Source: an uncultured bacterium
GTDB taxonomy: Bacteria > Bacteroidota > Ignavibacteria > Kapaibacteriales > UBA4661
Assembly (NCBI GenBank): GCA_937899715.1
Contig: CALCNX010000084.1
Coordinates: forward strand, 62,001 to 126,000
Length of the DNA: 64,000 nt
Direction: 5' to 3'
The notes below the pieces were generated by a model. It did not search any database. It was not told the DNA's origin and worked only from the letters and a program-made list of their open reading frames with translations. Below, in pieces: positions 8,265 to 16,786 of this stretch (positions within the stretch are counted from its first letter, which is position 1; each line of letters starts with the position of its first letter). Position numbers and translations under genes: made by a program.

Positions 8265-8636
8265 ATGTTACTTTACAATGCTTTAACCCTATTGCATGGA
8301 TGCATATTAGTATACATTTTGTTTTTTCTTAATACAGAACGTACTATTACAACTGCTTTTGCTTATATGCTCGTTGAAGTAGCAAGTATTTTTCTAGCAC
8401 AATACTTTCGACATTTGGATATGAGCGCACTATTAAGCCGAAAGAGTATTCTTATTCTCTACTGCCTAATATTGCTCCAAGTGTTAATGTACCTTCTACC
8501 GCCACTGAAAATTAGCGGTGCCCCCGTAAATAACTTAATTGCAGGTATTTGTTTCGGTGCGGTTCTCATACTTGCCTATCTGGCACAGATGCGAGCAATC
8601 AAGTTATTTATTCAAGATAAAAATTCTCAAGCCTAA
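8265..8636 (+). CDS. small four-helix membrane protein, unknown function
   Basis: 123 residues with four predicted membrane helices (about 5-22, 30-47, 60-78, 88-108) and a short charged C-terminal tail. It is AT-rich like the preceding gene, lies 45 bases after it on the same strand and is followed by a strong hairpin, so the two probably form one transcription unit. Size and topology would suit an accessory or immunity-type protein for the lipoprotein with its hydrophobic tail, but that is conjecture; no family motif is visible. Confidence 0.6.
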   Translation: MLLYNALTLLHGCILVYILFFLNTERTITTAFAYMLVEVASIFLAQYFRHLDMSALLSRKSILILYCLILLQVLMYLLPPLKISGAPVNNLIAGICFGAVLILAYLAQMRAIKLFIQDKNSQA

Positions 8637-8680
8637 AAAGCTATGTAGGGCGCGATTTATTTTGTCTTTGCTTATTACGA

Positions 8681-8715
8681 GGGAGTTTGAAGAAATCTTA
8701 ATTCTTCAAACTCCC
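8681..8715 (+). terminator. perfect 14-bp stem hairpin after the membrane-protein gene
   Basis: Arms 8681-8694 and 8702-8715 are perfect complements with a 7-base loop. The following ATTTCTGTT is only moderately T-rich. Position 45 bases after the stop at 8636 suggests the end of the two-gene unit. Confidence 0.55.
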
Positions 8716-8747
8716 ATTTCTGTTATTCGTGAACTCATTCTTCTGTA

Positions 8748-9407
8748 ATGAAAACGAACCTGTTTACAAGGTCAATCCTCGTAATTGGTCTGCTTCTGTC
8801 CTGCTTCCGCTTGTCTGCACAGCATGATTCCTTGCAGAAAAGTACCACACCTCGCCCGCAGGTCTTTTACCTTGGTATGAATCTCGGTTTTGCTACCGAT
8901 ACCAAACGTATTGACACCGACGAACCCGTGCGCTCCACCATTGCCAATACGCCGCTTGCCCACATCGGATTAAGTGCTTTGATAGAAGGTAGTTATTTTT
9001 TCTATGACCCTCGCCTGAGAGGAGAAGTACGTTTGGATATGCTGCTTGGCGATAGTGTGCTCGGTGGCGGCTATCGCGGGCTTGTATTACTCGGTTATAG
9101 CGCCCTGCAAACGCCATCGTGGGATGTCTATCCCTTTCTGAGCATTGGCTTACAGCATTATACAATCCGTGAGGGAGTATCAATACATCATTACTTGACA
9201 ATGGTGGGCGTAGGTGCTGATTACAGGATACCGCAATCATCGTTGATGGTTGGTCTGCGGAGCGGCTATCATCACACATTTCCGCTATCGAGTACATCGG
9301 GTTTTAGCAGTGTCGTGGCTAAGTCGGCTGGCGGTTTTGCTATGCAGGCATTTGTGGCAGTGCGCATCCTGAGTTTCTCGCCGGACACCGGAGAAATAGG
9401 AAAATAA
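8748..9407 (+). CDS. outer-membrane beta-barrel-like protein (paralogue 1)
   Basis: 219 residues with a cleavable signal peptide (hydrophobic core about 8-24, ending LSAQ). The mature part is rich in alternating aromatic/hydrophobic and glycine residues and ends in strands typical of a small 8-10-stranded outer-membrane barrel. It resembles the next gene over blocks such as TPSWDVYPFLSIGL versus TPAFKVYPFVGYGF and VGVGADYRIP versus AGIDYFLP, so the two are diverged tandem paralogues. Function unknown. Confidence 0.7.
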   Translation: MKTNLFTRSILVIGLLLSCFRLSAQHDSLQKSTTPRPQVFYLGMNLGFATDTKRIDTDEPVRSTIANTPLAHIGLSALIEGSYFFYDPRLRGEVRLDMLLGDSVLGGGYRGLVLLGYSALQTPSWDVYPFLSIGLQHYTIREGVSIHHYLTMVGVGADYRIPQSSLMVGLRSGYHHTFPLSSTSGFSSVVAKSAGGFAMQAFVAVRILSFSPDTGEIGK

Positions 9408-9449
9408 ATACCTCTTAAATTCAAGCCCCTTCATCTTTTTTGAATCGCT

Positions 9450-10130
9450 ATGTTTCGCTTCCTTATTCTGTTCTTGTGTTTCGCGGGCGTACAATCTACG
9501 GCGCTTGCGCTCGGTATGACAGACAGCACAAAAAACAGCACCACAAACGACACAACAATCACTACCACCCCAAAAGATACAAACCGTATTACGCTCAAAA
9601 TCTACGGGACTGTATCCTCAACCACGCGAACTAATCTGCGCACCGTAGGGCTGCCGGAAGAGTTCGGCACTCAATTCGGCAATGCACCTATCGCGGGCGT
9701 GGGGATTAGTTTTTTGTATTGGGGCGACTTGCTCTTTCGGACGAACAAACTCCGCACGGTTCTTACGCTCGGCAAGTCCCTGAACGTGTATCCGTCCGCC
9801 AAACTGCTTGCGAACTCGTACCTTGAATGTCAGATTGGCTATGGGGTATGGGAGACTCCGGCGTTCAAAGTCTATCCGTTTGTGGGCTATGGTTTTTCTG
9901 ACTTTTGGTTAGATAGTGTTGCACGGCTACTCGCATTTTCCGGCGAAGTGGGCGCAGGAATAGATTATTTTCTCCCCTCTACACCGCTCGTTTTCACATT
10001 CCAAGTAGGTTACAACCACGCCTTCAACCGCAATGCAGCTATGGGAGTGGCAAACAATCAACCCGGAATGGTTCTTCGAGCGGGTATTTCCATCTTTCTG
10101 CTGGATAGGCGAGCTACTTTTGGATTTTGA
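9450..10130 (+). CDS. outer-membrane beta-barrel-like protein (paralogue 2)
   Basis: 226 residues. Signal peptide (about 1-20), then a Thr/Asp/Lys-rich linker (about 25-50), then a barrel-like domain related to the preceding protein. The two genes are 42 bases apart on the same strand. Shared features include the GYGVWETPAFKVYPF block and the glycine/aromatic pattern of membrane strands; it ends in Phe-Gly-Phe, typical of barrel C-termini. No specific function can be assigned. Confidence 0.7.
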   Translation: MFRFLILFLCFAGVQSTALALGMTDSTKNSTTNDTTITTTPKDTNRITLKIYGTVSSTTRTNLRTVGLPEEFGTQFGNAPIAGVGISFLYWGDLLFRTNKLRTVLTLGKSLNVYPSAKLLANSYLECQIGYGVWETPAFKVYPFVGYGFSDFWLDSVARLLAFSGEVGAGIDYFLPSTPLVFTFQVGYNHAFNRNAAMGVANNQPGMVLRAGISIFLLDRRATFGF

Positions 10131-10201
10131 TAGCGACGTGGCATATTTAATCTATTCATCATCTTTTGGTATTTTGAGTAAATCTCTCGTGCTCTATCAC
10201 T

Positions 10202-12610
10202 ATGACTCATTTCTCCTTCCGAAGCGCTCGTTTGCTTGCCCTGCCACTTCTTATGCTCATGGCAGTAGTATCAGTCATGGCGCAAACCCCCATACCACAC
10301 ACCCTTTCCGGCACTATCCGCGAAACCGAAAGCAATGAAGCCGCTATCGGCGTAAGCGTCTTTCTCACCCGCGACACCTCCGTGCAAGCACAAAGCCGTG
10401 CCATCGTGCGCGGCACACGGACCAACAAAGTCGGCTTCTTTTCTTTGCCGGATGTTCCCGAAGGGTCGTATTTCCTTGTGGTGCGCGGTGTGGGCTATGT
10501 GACGCTCGTGCGCCCTGTGCATCTTCCCGAATCGGCATCGCTCTCGCTCGTACTCTCGCGCCAGACAGCACGTCTGGGGCAAGTAACCGTCAGAGCCACA
10601 GGTGACCTCCGCGAAACCGTTCAGTCCATTTCCCGCGTGGATGTGAGCGCTGAGACGATTGCACGGCTGCCATCCTTCGGTGGGCAAAAAGATGTTTTTC
10701 GGGCATTACAACTGCTTCCGGGTGTACAGTCTACAGGTGAGCTTTCAAGCGGCTTGTATGTGCGCGGCGGCTCGACCGACCAAAACTTGACGCTCTTGGA
10801 CGGAGCGCTTATCTACAATCCCTCGCATCTGGCGGGCTTTTTCAGCACCTTCACCGCCGATGCCATTCAAGATATTCGCCTTCACAAGGGCGCATTTCCT
10901 GCCGAATACGGCGGTCGGCTCTCAAGCGTGATAGACCTTACCATGAAGGAAGGCAACACCAAGCGCGTCAAGGGCAATGCAACCTTCAGCACAATTATTC
11001 TGGAAACGAATCTGGAAGGTCCTATCGTTAGCAGCAATGCGACCTTCATGCTTTCGGGGCGGAGAATGATTTTGGATTGGCTCATAGAAGCACAAAAAGC
11101 GCTCACCGATAATATTCCGGCAGACGCACCGCTTCCGCTCTATTACTTCTACGACCTCAACGCAAAACTCAGCTACAAACTCTCCGATAACGACCGCCTT
11201 TTTTTGAGCGGTTATACGGGACGCGACCAACTTGGCTTTGATGCAAGCGGCTTGACGCTTGGCTTAGGTTGGGGTAATCTGAGCGGGAATCTTCGGTGGG
11301 CGCACGTGGTTTCGCCTTCGCTCTTTACTAATTTTTCACTTATCTACACCAAGTACGACTACACCACATCGCTTTCGGCACGGCTTGGGCAGACGCGCCA
11401 AGTCTTTTCGACGCTCTCACAGATTGAGGACTGGACAGCGCGAGGCGAAGCGCAATGGAATCCTTCAGCAAATCACAGCATGAGAGCGGGGTTTGAAGCA
11501 ATTCGTCATCACTTTCGTAATACGGTCGGTACACGCTTGGAACCCGCACCAATGGGGCTTTCGGGTATTAGTGAGACGGACGGCTCGGTGAGCGGCTTAG
11601 AAGCTGCTCTCTACGCACAGGATGAATGGCAAGTTGATGAACGCTTACTGCTGAATATGGGACTGCGAACATCGTGGTTTCAAGCGGGCGGGCAGGTGAA
11701 TGTGGAACCGCGCCTTTCGGCAGGATATGCCTTGAGCGACGAGGTACGGCTTACTGCTTCGTTTTCATTAGTGAATCAGTACGTTCACTTGCTTTCGCGG
11801 AATGATATTTCTCTGCCAAGCGACACATGGCTCCCCGCAACGGACAATATTTTGCCCTCAAGAGCGCTTCAGTACACATTGGGAGCAGAAACACAGCTTT
11901 TGGGCGGAGAGGCTCGTTTGACGATTGAAGGCTATTACAAAACGATGCAAAACCTGTATGAATACCGCGACGGTACTATCTTGAACTCGCTGAACACTAC
12001 ACGCCTCAGCGAGCAGCTTACACGCGGCTCCGGCGAAAGTTATGGCGTAGAGGTACTGCTTGAGCGCAAAACGGGTGCACTCACGGGATGGCTTGGATAC
12101 ACGCTTTCGTGGGCAAACCGCACCTTCCCGGAGCTCAACGGCGGAAAACCATTCGCCCCGCGCTACGACCGCCGCCATAATCTTTCGCTTGCACTTACCT
12201 ACGTTTTGGACGACCAGTGGGAATTTGGCGCGACGTGGACGTACATATCCGGTCAACCAATAACGCTTCCGGCAGGGCAAGCGGATATTGCTGACATCAA
12301 TGCAAACACCTTGCAGCAGAGTAGCATCGGCACAACGCCTTCGCCGACGTACTACTTTACCGAGCGCAATGGCTCACGAATGACACCATTTCACAAACTC
12401 GACCTGAGCGCGACGATGCGCACCGCCATTTTTATTTTTCCGGGCGAATACTACGTCAGCATTTACAACGCTTACAACAACATGAATCCCTTTGCATGGT
12501 TTATCACCACTGAGACTAATCCCGCTTCTCCCCGCACGGTGAAGCCTGTTGTGCAGCAACTCACTATTTTTCCCATTTTGCCGACAATCGGCATGAGAAT
12601 CAAGTTTTGA
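10202..12610 (+). CDS. TonB-dependent receptor with carboxypeptidase-regulatory-like N-domain
   Basis: 802 residues. Signal peptide 1-27, a CarboxypepD_reg-like beta-sandwich (about 32-115), plug domain (about 120-235, with LLPGVQSTGE and YVRGGSTDQNLTLLDG), then a 22-strand barrel to the C-terminus. The family imports large or scarce nutrients across the outer membrane using TonB/ExbBD energy. Five bases separate it from a DUF4249-like lipoprotein gene, a common partnership in Bacteroidota. No SusD is present, so a polysaccharide-utilisation role is not supported. Substrate unknown. Confidence 0.93.
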   Translation: MTHFSFRSARLLALPLLMLMAVVSVMAQTPIPHTLSGTIRETESNEAAIGVSVFLTRDTSVQAQSRAIVRGTRTNKVGFFSLPDVPEGSYFLVVRGVGYVTLVRPVHLPESASLSLVLSRQTARLGQVTVRATGDLRETVQSISRVDVSAETIARLPSFGGQKDVFRALQLLPGVQSTGELSSGLYVRGGSTDQNLTLLDGALIYNPSHLAGFFSTFTADAIQDIRLHKGAFPAEYGGRLSSVIDLTMKEGNTKRVKGNATFSTIILETNLEGPIVSSNATFMLSGRRMILDWLIEAQKALTDNIPADAPLPLYYFYDLNAKLSYKLSDNDRLFLSGYTGRDQLGFDASGLTLGLGWGNLSGNLRWAHVVSPSLFTNFSLIYTKYDYTTSLSARLGQTRQVFSTLSQIEDWTARGEAQWNPSANHSMRAGFEAIRHHFRNTVGTRLEPAPMGLSGISETDGSVSGLEAALYAQDEWQVDERLLLNMGLRTSWFQAGGQVNVEPRLSAGYALSDEVRLTASFSLVNQYVHLLSRNDISLPSDTWLPATDNILPSRALQYTLGAETQLLGGEARLTIEGYYKTMQNLYEYRDGTILNSLNTTRLSEQLTRGSGESYGVEVLLERKTGALTGWLGYTLSWANRTFPELNGGKPFAPRYDRRHNLSLALTYVLDDQWEFGATWTYISGQPITLPAGQADIADINANTLQQSSIGTTPSPTYYFTERNGSRMTPFHKLDLSATMRTAIFIFPGEYYVSIYNAYNNMNPFAWFITTETNPASPRTVKPVVQQLTIFPILPTIGMRIKF

Positions 12611-12614
12611 TGCG

Positions 12615-13550
12615 ATGAGTAGCATTGCCCAATCTTGCTTGAGGATTGCCTGCATAATTTGTATAGCATTGGCTCTCTCGTCGTGCATAACCACGCTGAC
12701 CGAGCCGCTTTCACTATCATATTCAGAGAAACTGGTCATTCGGGGTGTACTGCAAGCAGGAAAACCGATTTGTGGTATTGCGATAACCAAATCCTTACCT
12801 GCTCTCAGCGACCTGAGTGATTCTGCTACGGCAATTCTGGATGCGGTGGGAACACTTTCGGTCAACGGGCGCGATTATCCGCTTCGGCTTCAGCAGGGTA
12901 GTGTAAGCGGGGCAACAACCAATTCTCTTTCGCTCTATGCCGCATACAGCGCCGATACGGTGCTTGTAGCTGCATCCGGGAGCACATACACACTGACCGT
13001 TCAGTGGCACGGCAAAACTGCACAGGCACAAACATCCGTTCCGCCTGTACCCGTGCTGCTTTCGGGGCGACTTATCCGTCAAGAATTGGTGAGCCTCACT
13101 TCTGCAACCTACATTCCAGGTACGCAACCTGTCACAACTACACAGCGCGATACGCTCCTTGCTGCTGAAGTGGACGTGCAAACGCTGCCGCGCATTGCCT
13201 ATCGCACGGCATTGGACATTCGAGATGTGCAGGGTAACGCCCTCACACAAGGATACGAGGGAGGATTGGTATTCACCGCAAATGATGAAACTGTGAGCCG
13301 CACAATCGTTTCGGGATTGTTGCCTTCGCAAACTCGCATCTTTGCTCACACCATGTCGGTCGCGTACACAGCAACGGTGTACGCCTTCGACAAAGCGTAC
13401 TACGACTATCAACTCACGCGCTCGCGTGGGCAGCAGGCATCCAACCTTTTTGGCGGCACAAGCGGAGAAAATGTTGTTTGGAACGTGAAGGGTGACGGCA
13501 TTGGTCTCTTTATTGGCGTGGCAACAGCGCAGCGCGTGATTGTGCCATAG
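12615..13550 (+). CDS. DUF4249-like lipoprotein
   Basis: 311 residues with a type II signal peptide, lipobox ALSSC (Cys about 24). The early mature region (SEKLVIRGVLQAGKPICGI, then ITKSLP) matches the opening beta-strands of DUF4249 proteins, which are usually encoded directly after TonB-dependent receptors, as here. Probably an outer-membrane-anchored accessory of the receptor. The gene begins 5 bases after the receptor stop, so co-translation is likely. Family assignment is from memory of the pattern. Confidence 0.7.
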   Translation: MSSIAQSCLRIACIICIALALSSCITTLTEPLSLSYSEKLVIRGVLQAGKPICGIAITKSLPALSDLSDSATAILDAVGTLSVNGRDYPLRLQQGSVSGATTNSLSLYAAYSADTVLVAASGSTYTLTVQWHGKTAQAQTSVPPVPVLLSGRLIRQELVSLTSATYIPGTQPVTTTQRDTLLAAEVDVQTLPRIAYRTALDIRDVQGNALTQGYEGGLVFTANDETVSRTIVSGLLPSQTRIFAHTMSVAYTATVYAFDKAYYDYQLTRSRGQQASNLFGGTSGENVVWNVKGDGIGLFIGVATAQRVIVP

Positions 13551-13678
13551 TGGTTTTGTGGAGGATAGAACTTTCCGCCTCATTTTCCCATTGCATACCA
13601 AGCGATTTTCCTGTATTTTCGCCCATGAAGGTACTTTGCCTCTCGTTATTTCCTTCCTCTCTTCATTCCTTATCCACT

Positions 13679-14224
13679 ATGAAAATTCGCCGTGATAATG
13701 CCCTCGCCGTCGTTGTGGACGTGCAAGAACGCCTCTTTCCGCATATTGACGAGCACACCGAACTTGCTGTCAACATCGAAAAATTTATTATCGGGATGCA
13801 AATCCTGAATTTGCCTATTGTCGTTACCGAGCAATACGTCAAAGGGCTTGGCAGAACGCTTCCGCAGCTCCAGACAGCACTTGCGGACTACTATTCGCCA
13901 ATGGAGAAAATCTCTTTTAGCTGCTGTGGCGAAAAAGAATTTACTGATTCGCTGGAAAATTTAGGGCGCAAGCAAATCCTTCTTGTTGGCATAGAATCTC
14001 ATGTCTGCGTCTTGCAAACCGCACTCGACCTCCGAGAGAAAAACTACCGCCCCATCATCATCGAAGATTGCGTTTCCTCGCGCAAAGCCAACGATAAGCG
14101 CATTGCCATAGAGCGGATGCGACGTGCGGGGTGCATCATCACATCGTTGGAATCGGTCTTGTTTGAACTCTGCGTCGTGGCAGGAACCGATATGTTCAAG
14201 CAAATTTCCCAATTGGTAAAATAA
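13679..14224 (+). CDS. isochorismatase-family cysteine hydrolase
   Basis: 181 residues from ATG 13679; the open frame reaches 13550, but family alignment begins at MKIRRDNALAVVVDVQ. Putative catalytic triad Asp14 (VVVDVQE), Lys77 (MEKISF) and Cys110 (GIESHVCV), with the cis-peptide region GIESH. The fold hydrolyses amides or vinyl ethers (isochorismate, nicotinamide, N-carbamoyl compounds); this short YcaC-like type has no certain substrate. No siderophore or NAD genes adjoin. An APH-like phosphotransferase gene follows 25 bases later. Confidence 0.85.
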   Translation: MKIRRDNALAVVVDVQERLFPHIDEHTELAVNIEKFIIGMQILNLPIVVTEQYVKGLGRTLPQLQTALADYYSPMEKISFSCCGEKEFTDSLENLGRKQILLVGIESHVCVLQTALDLREKNYRPIIIEDCVSSRKANDKRIAIERMRRAGCIITSLESVLFELCVVAGTDMFKQISQLVK

Positions 14225-14249
14225 AGCAAGAAAGGACGAAGGCAAAGGA

Positions 14250-15347
14250 ATGAAGGAGGAAGCACAAAAACACATCGTGGATGCTCCCGTGCAAACACGC
14301 GAGGGCGAAGAACTTGACACCGAGCGCCTTGCAAGCTATTTACACGGACGCATACCCGGGATGACGGGCAGCGTTGAAGTTCACCAGTTCCCAAGCGGTT
14401 TCTCGAATTTGACCTATATGCTCACCGCAAGCGTTCACGGCGAACACAAGGAATATGTTCTTCGTCGCCCGCCTGTGGGTGCAAACATTAAATCTGCACA
14501 CGACATGGAGCGCGAGTTCAAGGTTCTGCAAGCACTCCGTGCGCCCTACCCGAAAGTACCGCAGCCGATTGTCTATTGCGATGACTCAGCCATTCTTGGA
14601 GCGCCCTTCTACGTGATGGAGCGCGTAGAAGGTGTGATTCTCCGCAGCAAAAAGCCGGACGCGCTCGACCTTTCTGCGCCCGTGATGAAGAGCCTCTCCA
14701 CGATGCTCGTGGACAATCTTGCTGAGTTGCACACCACCGACATCTCTTCGTCTGAGCTACAAGCGCTCGGCAAGCCCGAAGGCTACGTGCGCCGTCAAGT
14801 GGAAGGCTGGATAAAGCGTTATCAAAATGCGAAAACTGATGAAATTCCGGGCATGGACAAGGTTGCCGAATGGCTCCTGGCAAATATCCCCGATGTGACA
14901 AATGCTCCAACTCTCATTCACAACGACTACAAATATGATAATGTCGTTTTTGCCACAGATTTAAGCACTATTAGCGCAGTGCTGGATTGGGAAATGGCAA
15001 CCATCGGCGACCCGCTTATGGATTTGGGCACAACGCTTGGCTACTGGGCTGAGGACGGCGATCCCGTTCCGCTCAAAATGTTCGGTCTCACCTCACTAGC
15101 GGGCAATCTGAATCGTGAAGAAGTCGTCGCACGGTATGCCGAACAGACGGGGCGCGATGTGTCGAACATCGTTTTTTACTATGTCTTCGGTTTGCTCAAA
15201 ATTGTCGTCATTGCGCAGCAAATCTATGCTCGCTTCAAACTTGGCTTCACGAAAGACCCGCGCTTTGGCGGATTGATCTATGTCGTTCAATCAGGTGCAG
15301 ACATGGCATATAAGGCACTTCAGAGCGGGAGAATCAGGAATTTTTAG
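14250..15347 (+). CDS. APH-like phosphotransferase (ACAD10/11-type)
   Basis: 365 residues with a kinase-like aminoglycoside-phosphotransferase fold: N-lobe with a Gly/Ser loop (FPSGFSNLTY) and Lys/Arg-rich strands, catalytic HNDYKYDNV (Brenner motif, Asp about 226), and metal-binding LDWEMATIGDP. This set matches the family fused or adjacent to acyl-CoA dehydrogenases (ACAD10/11), in which the kinase phosphorylates 4-hydroxy acids or acyl-CoAs for catabolism. No acyl-CoA dehydrogenase is encoded here. AAAGGA precedes the ATG. A strong terminator follows. Confidence 0.85.
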   Translation: MKEEAQKHIVDAPVQTREGEELDTERLASYLHGRIPGMTGSVEVHQFPSGFSNLTYMLTASVHGEHKEYVLRRPPVGANIKSAHDMEREFKVLQALRAPYPKVPQPIVYCDDSAILGAPFYVMERVEGVILRSKKPDALDLSAPVMKSLSTMLVDNLAELHTTDISSSELQALGKPEGYVRRQVEGWIKRYQNAKTDEIPGMDKVAEWLLANIPDVTNAPTLIHNDYKYDNVVFATDLSTISAVLDWEMATIGDPLMDLGTTLGYWAEDGDPVPLKMFGLTSLAGNLNREEVVARYAEQTGRDVSNIVFYYVFGLLKIVVIAQQIYARFKLGFTKDPRFGGLIYVVQSGADMAYKALQSGRIRNF

Positions 15348-15391
15348 ATTTCTGCCTCAGCATTCTCCGCATCTCTCTAAAAACACATTCA

Positions 15392-15427
15392 GGTACAACC
15401 TCGTAGGGTTGTGCCTTTTTCTTTTTT
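15392..15427 (+). terminator. intrinsic terminator
   Basis: GGTACAACC (15392-15400), 6-base loop, GGTTGTGCC (15407-15415) with one G-U pair, then TTTTTCTTTTTT. It ends the 13679-15347 unit. The following 200 bases to the next ATG hold a repeated GCAAAATTATTT (about 15530 and 15589) and presumably the next promoter, which I could not resolve. Confidence 0.85.
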
Positions 15428-15627
15428 ACACTCCGCAGACCGTTGCGGGTTGCAGACCAAAGTGAAACTTTTTTTCGCAAATGCAGTTTAAGTATTACCC
15501 CCCAAAAATCTCCTCTGACGAACACCCCGCAAAATTATTTTGGCGCTTTTGAAACCTTCTGCGAAAGTCTTCGTATTGCATAAAAAGAGCAAAATTATTT
15601 CTTTCATTTTTATTGAATTTATACGCT

Positions 15628-16731
15628 ATGAAAAAGAAAATTACTTACTGGTCGCTTGGTGGTTTAGTTGTTGCAGGAATTGGCTTCTTTGCTGTCAATA
15701 GTTTTTCCAAAAAAGAAGAAGCTGCCCCCGCAAATGAAATCCGTGTGAAGCGTGGCTCTATCACCGATAAGGTACTTGCCGTTGGCACGATTGAGCCGGA
15801 AAAAGAGATTCAAGTTAAATCGCAAGTCTCCGGCGTAGTGGCAAAAATTTTCCACGAAGAAGGTGATTTTGTTCATAAAGGCGATGCACTCATCGAAATC
15901 AAACCTGCCCCAACCCCCCGTGAAATATCAGATGTAGCGCAAGAAATTGACCTTGCTAAAAATGATGTCGGCATATTGGGACGTGACAAAGAGCGCTTGG
16001 AAGGGCTAAAAGCAAAAGGAATGGTCGCTACGCAAGAATACGAAAAGGCTTTGCAGTTGTATAATGCTGCCACACTTCGTCTCAAGACCGGACAAGACCG
16101 CTTGGAACTGCTCAAGTCAGGGCGCGTTTCGGCAGGCGGTAAGCAGTACGAAAGCATTGTCCGCGCCGAAATGGACGGTTATATTTTGCAAAAAGTGGTC
16201 AATGTGGGCGACCCCGTTGTAGCGCAAAGCAGTTTCCAAGCAGGTGTAACGCTGATGACACTTGCCGATATGAAAACGCTGATTTTCAAAGGAACAGTGG
16301 ATGAAATCAACGTCGGGCGCGTTAAAGTCGGAATGCCGATTGTGATGAAAATAGGCGCTTTGCCAAATACGGAGATTAAAGCAACCGTATCGGAAATTGG
16401 CTTGAAAGCAGTGAAAAAGGACAATACGACGACGTTTGACATCAAAGCCGATATTTCCAAAGAATTTCTTGCACAGCTTCGCGCAGGCTATTCCGCTAAT
16501 GCCGAAATTATCATTCAGAAAAAAGAAGGCATCTTGACGCTGCCGGAACGAGTGCTTGTCATGCGCGGCGATTCAAGTTTTGTGCTGCTTCCGGGCAAAA
16601 CTAAGGAAGACAAACCTACCGAAAAACATATCAAAACCGGACTCAGCGATGCTATCACGATTGAGATTCTAAGCGGTATTCAAGACGGCATCGTCGTTGC
16701 GGAGCCACCCGTGAAGAAGATAGAGAACTAA
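15628..16731 (+). CDS. periplasmic adaptor (membrane fusion protein) of MacA/HlyD type
   Basis: 367 residues from ATG 15628 (a TTG at 15613 is less likely). One N-terminal membrane anchor (8-26), then a barrel-sandwich lipoyl half-motif (IQVKSQVSGVV), an alpha-hairpin (about 100-170), the second lipoyl half and a beta-barrel. It should bridge inner-membrane permeases to an outer-membrane TolC-type channel. Two MacB-like permease genes follow at 55 and 53 bases, implying one operon for a tripartite efflux or lipoprotein/peptide export pump. Confidence 0.9.
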   Translation: MKKKITYWSLGGLVVAGIGFFAVNSFSKKEEAAPANEIRVKRGSITDKVLAVGTIEPEKEIQVKSQVSGVVAKIFHEEGDFVHKGDALIEIKPAPTPREISDVAQEIDLAKNDVGILGRDKERLEGLKAKGMVATQEYEKALQLYNAATLRLKTGQDRLELLKSGRVSAGGKQYESIVRAEMDGYILQKVVNVGDPVVAQSSFQAGVTLMTLADMKTLIFKGTVDEINVGRVKVGMPIVMKIGALPNTEIKATVSEIGLKAVKKDNTTTFDIKADISKEFLAQLRAGYSANAEIIIQKKEGILTLPERVLVMRGDSSFVLLPGKTKEDKPTEKHIKTGLSDAITIEILSGIQDGIVVAEPPVKKIEN

Positions 16732-16786
16732 CATATCCATACCCCCAAACAATCTCTTTCTGTCTCAACAACACTGACCACGACTT

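Noticed and set aside
12795..13601. 268-codon open frame opposite the DUF4249-like gene
   Set aside because: Cys/Arg-rich, no family resemblance, fully antisense to a supported gene that is coupled to the TonB receptor.
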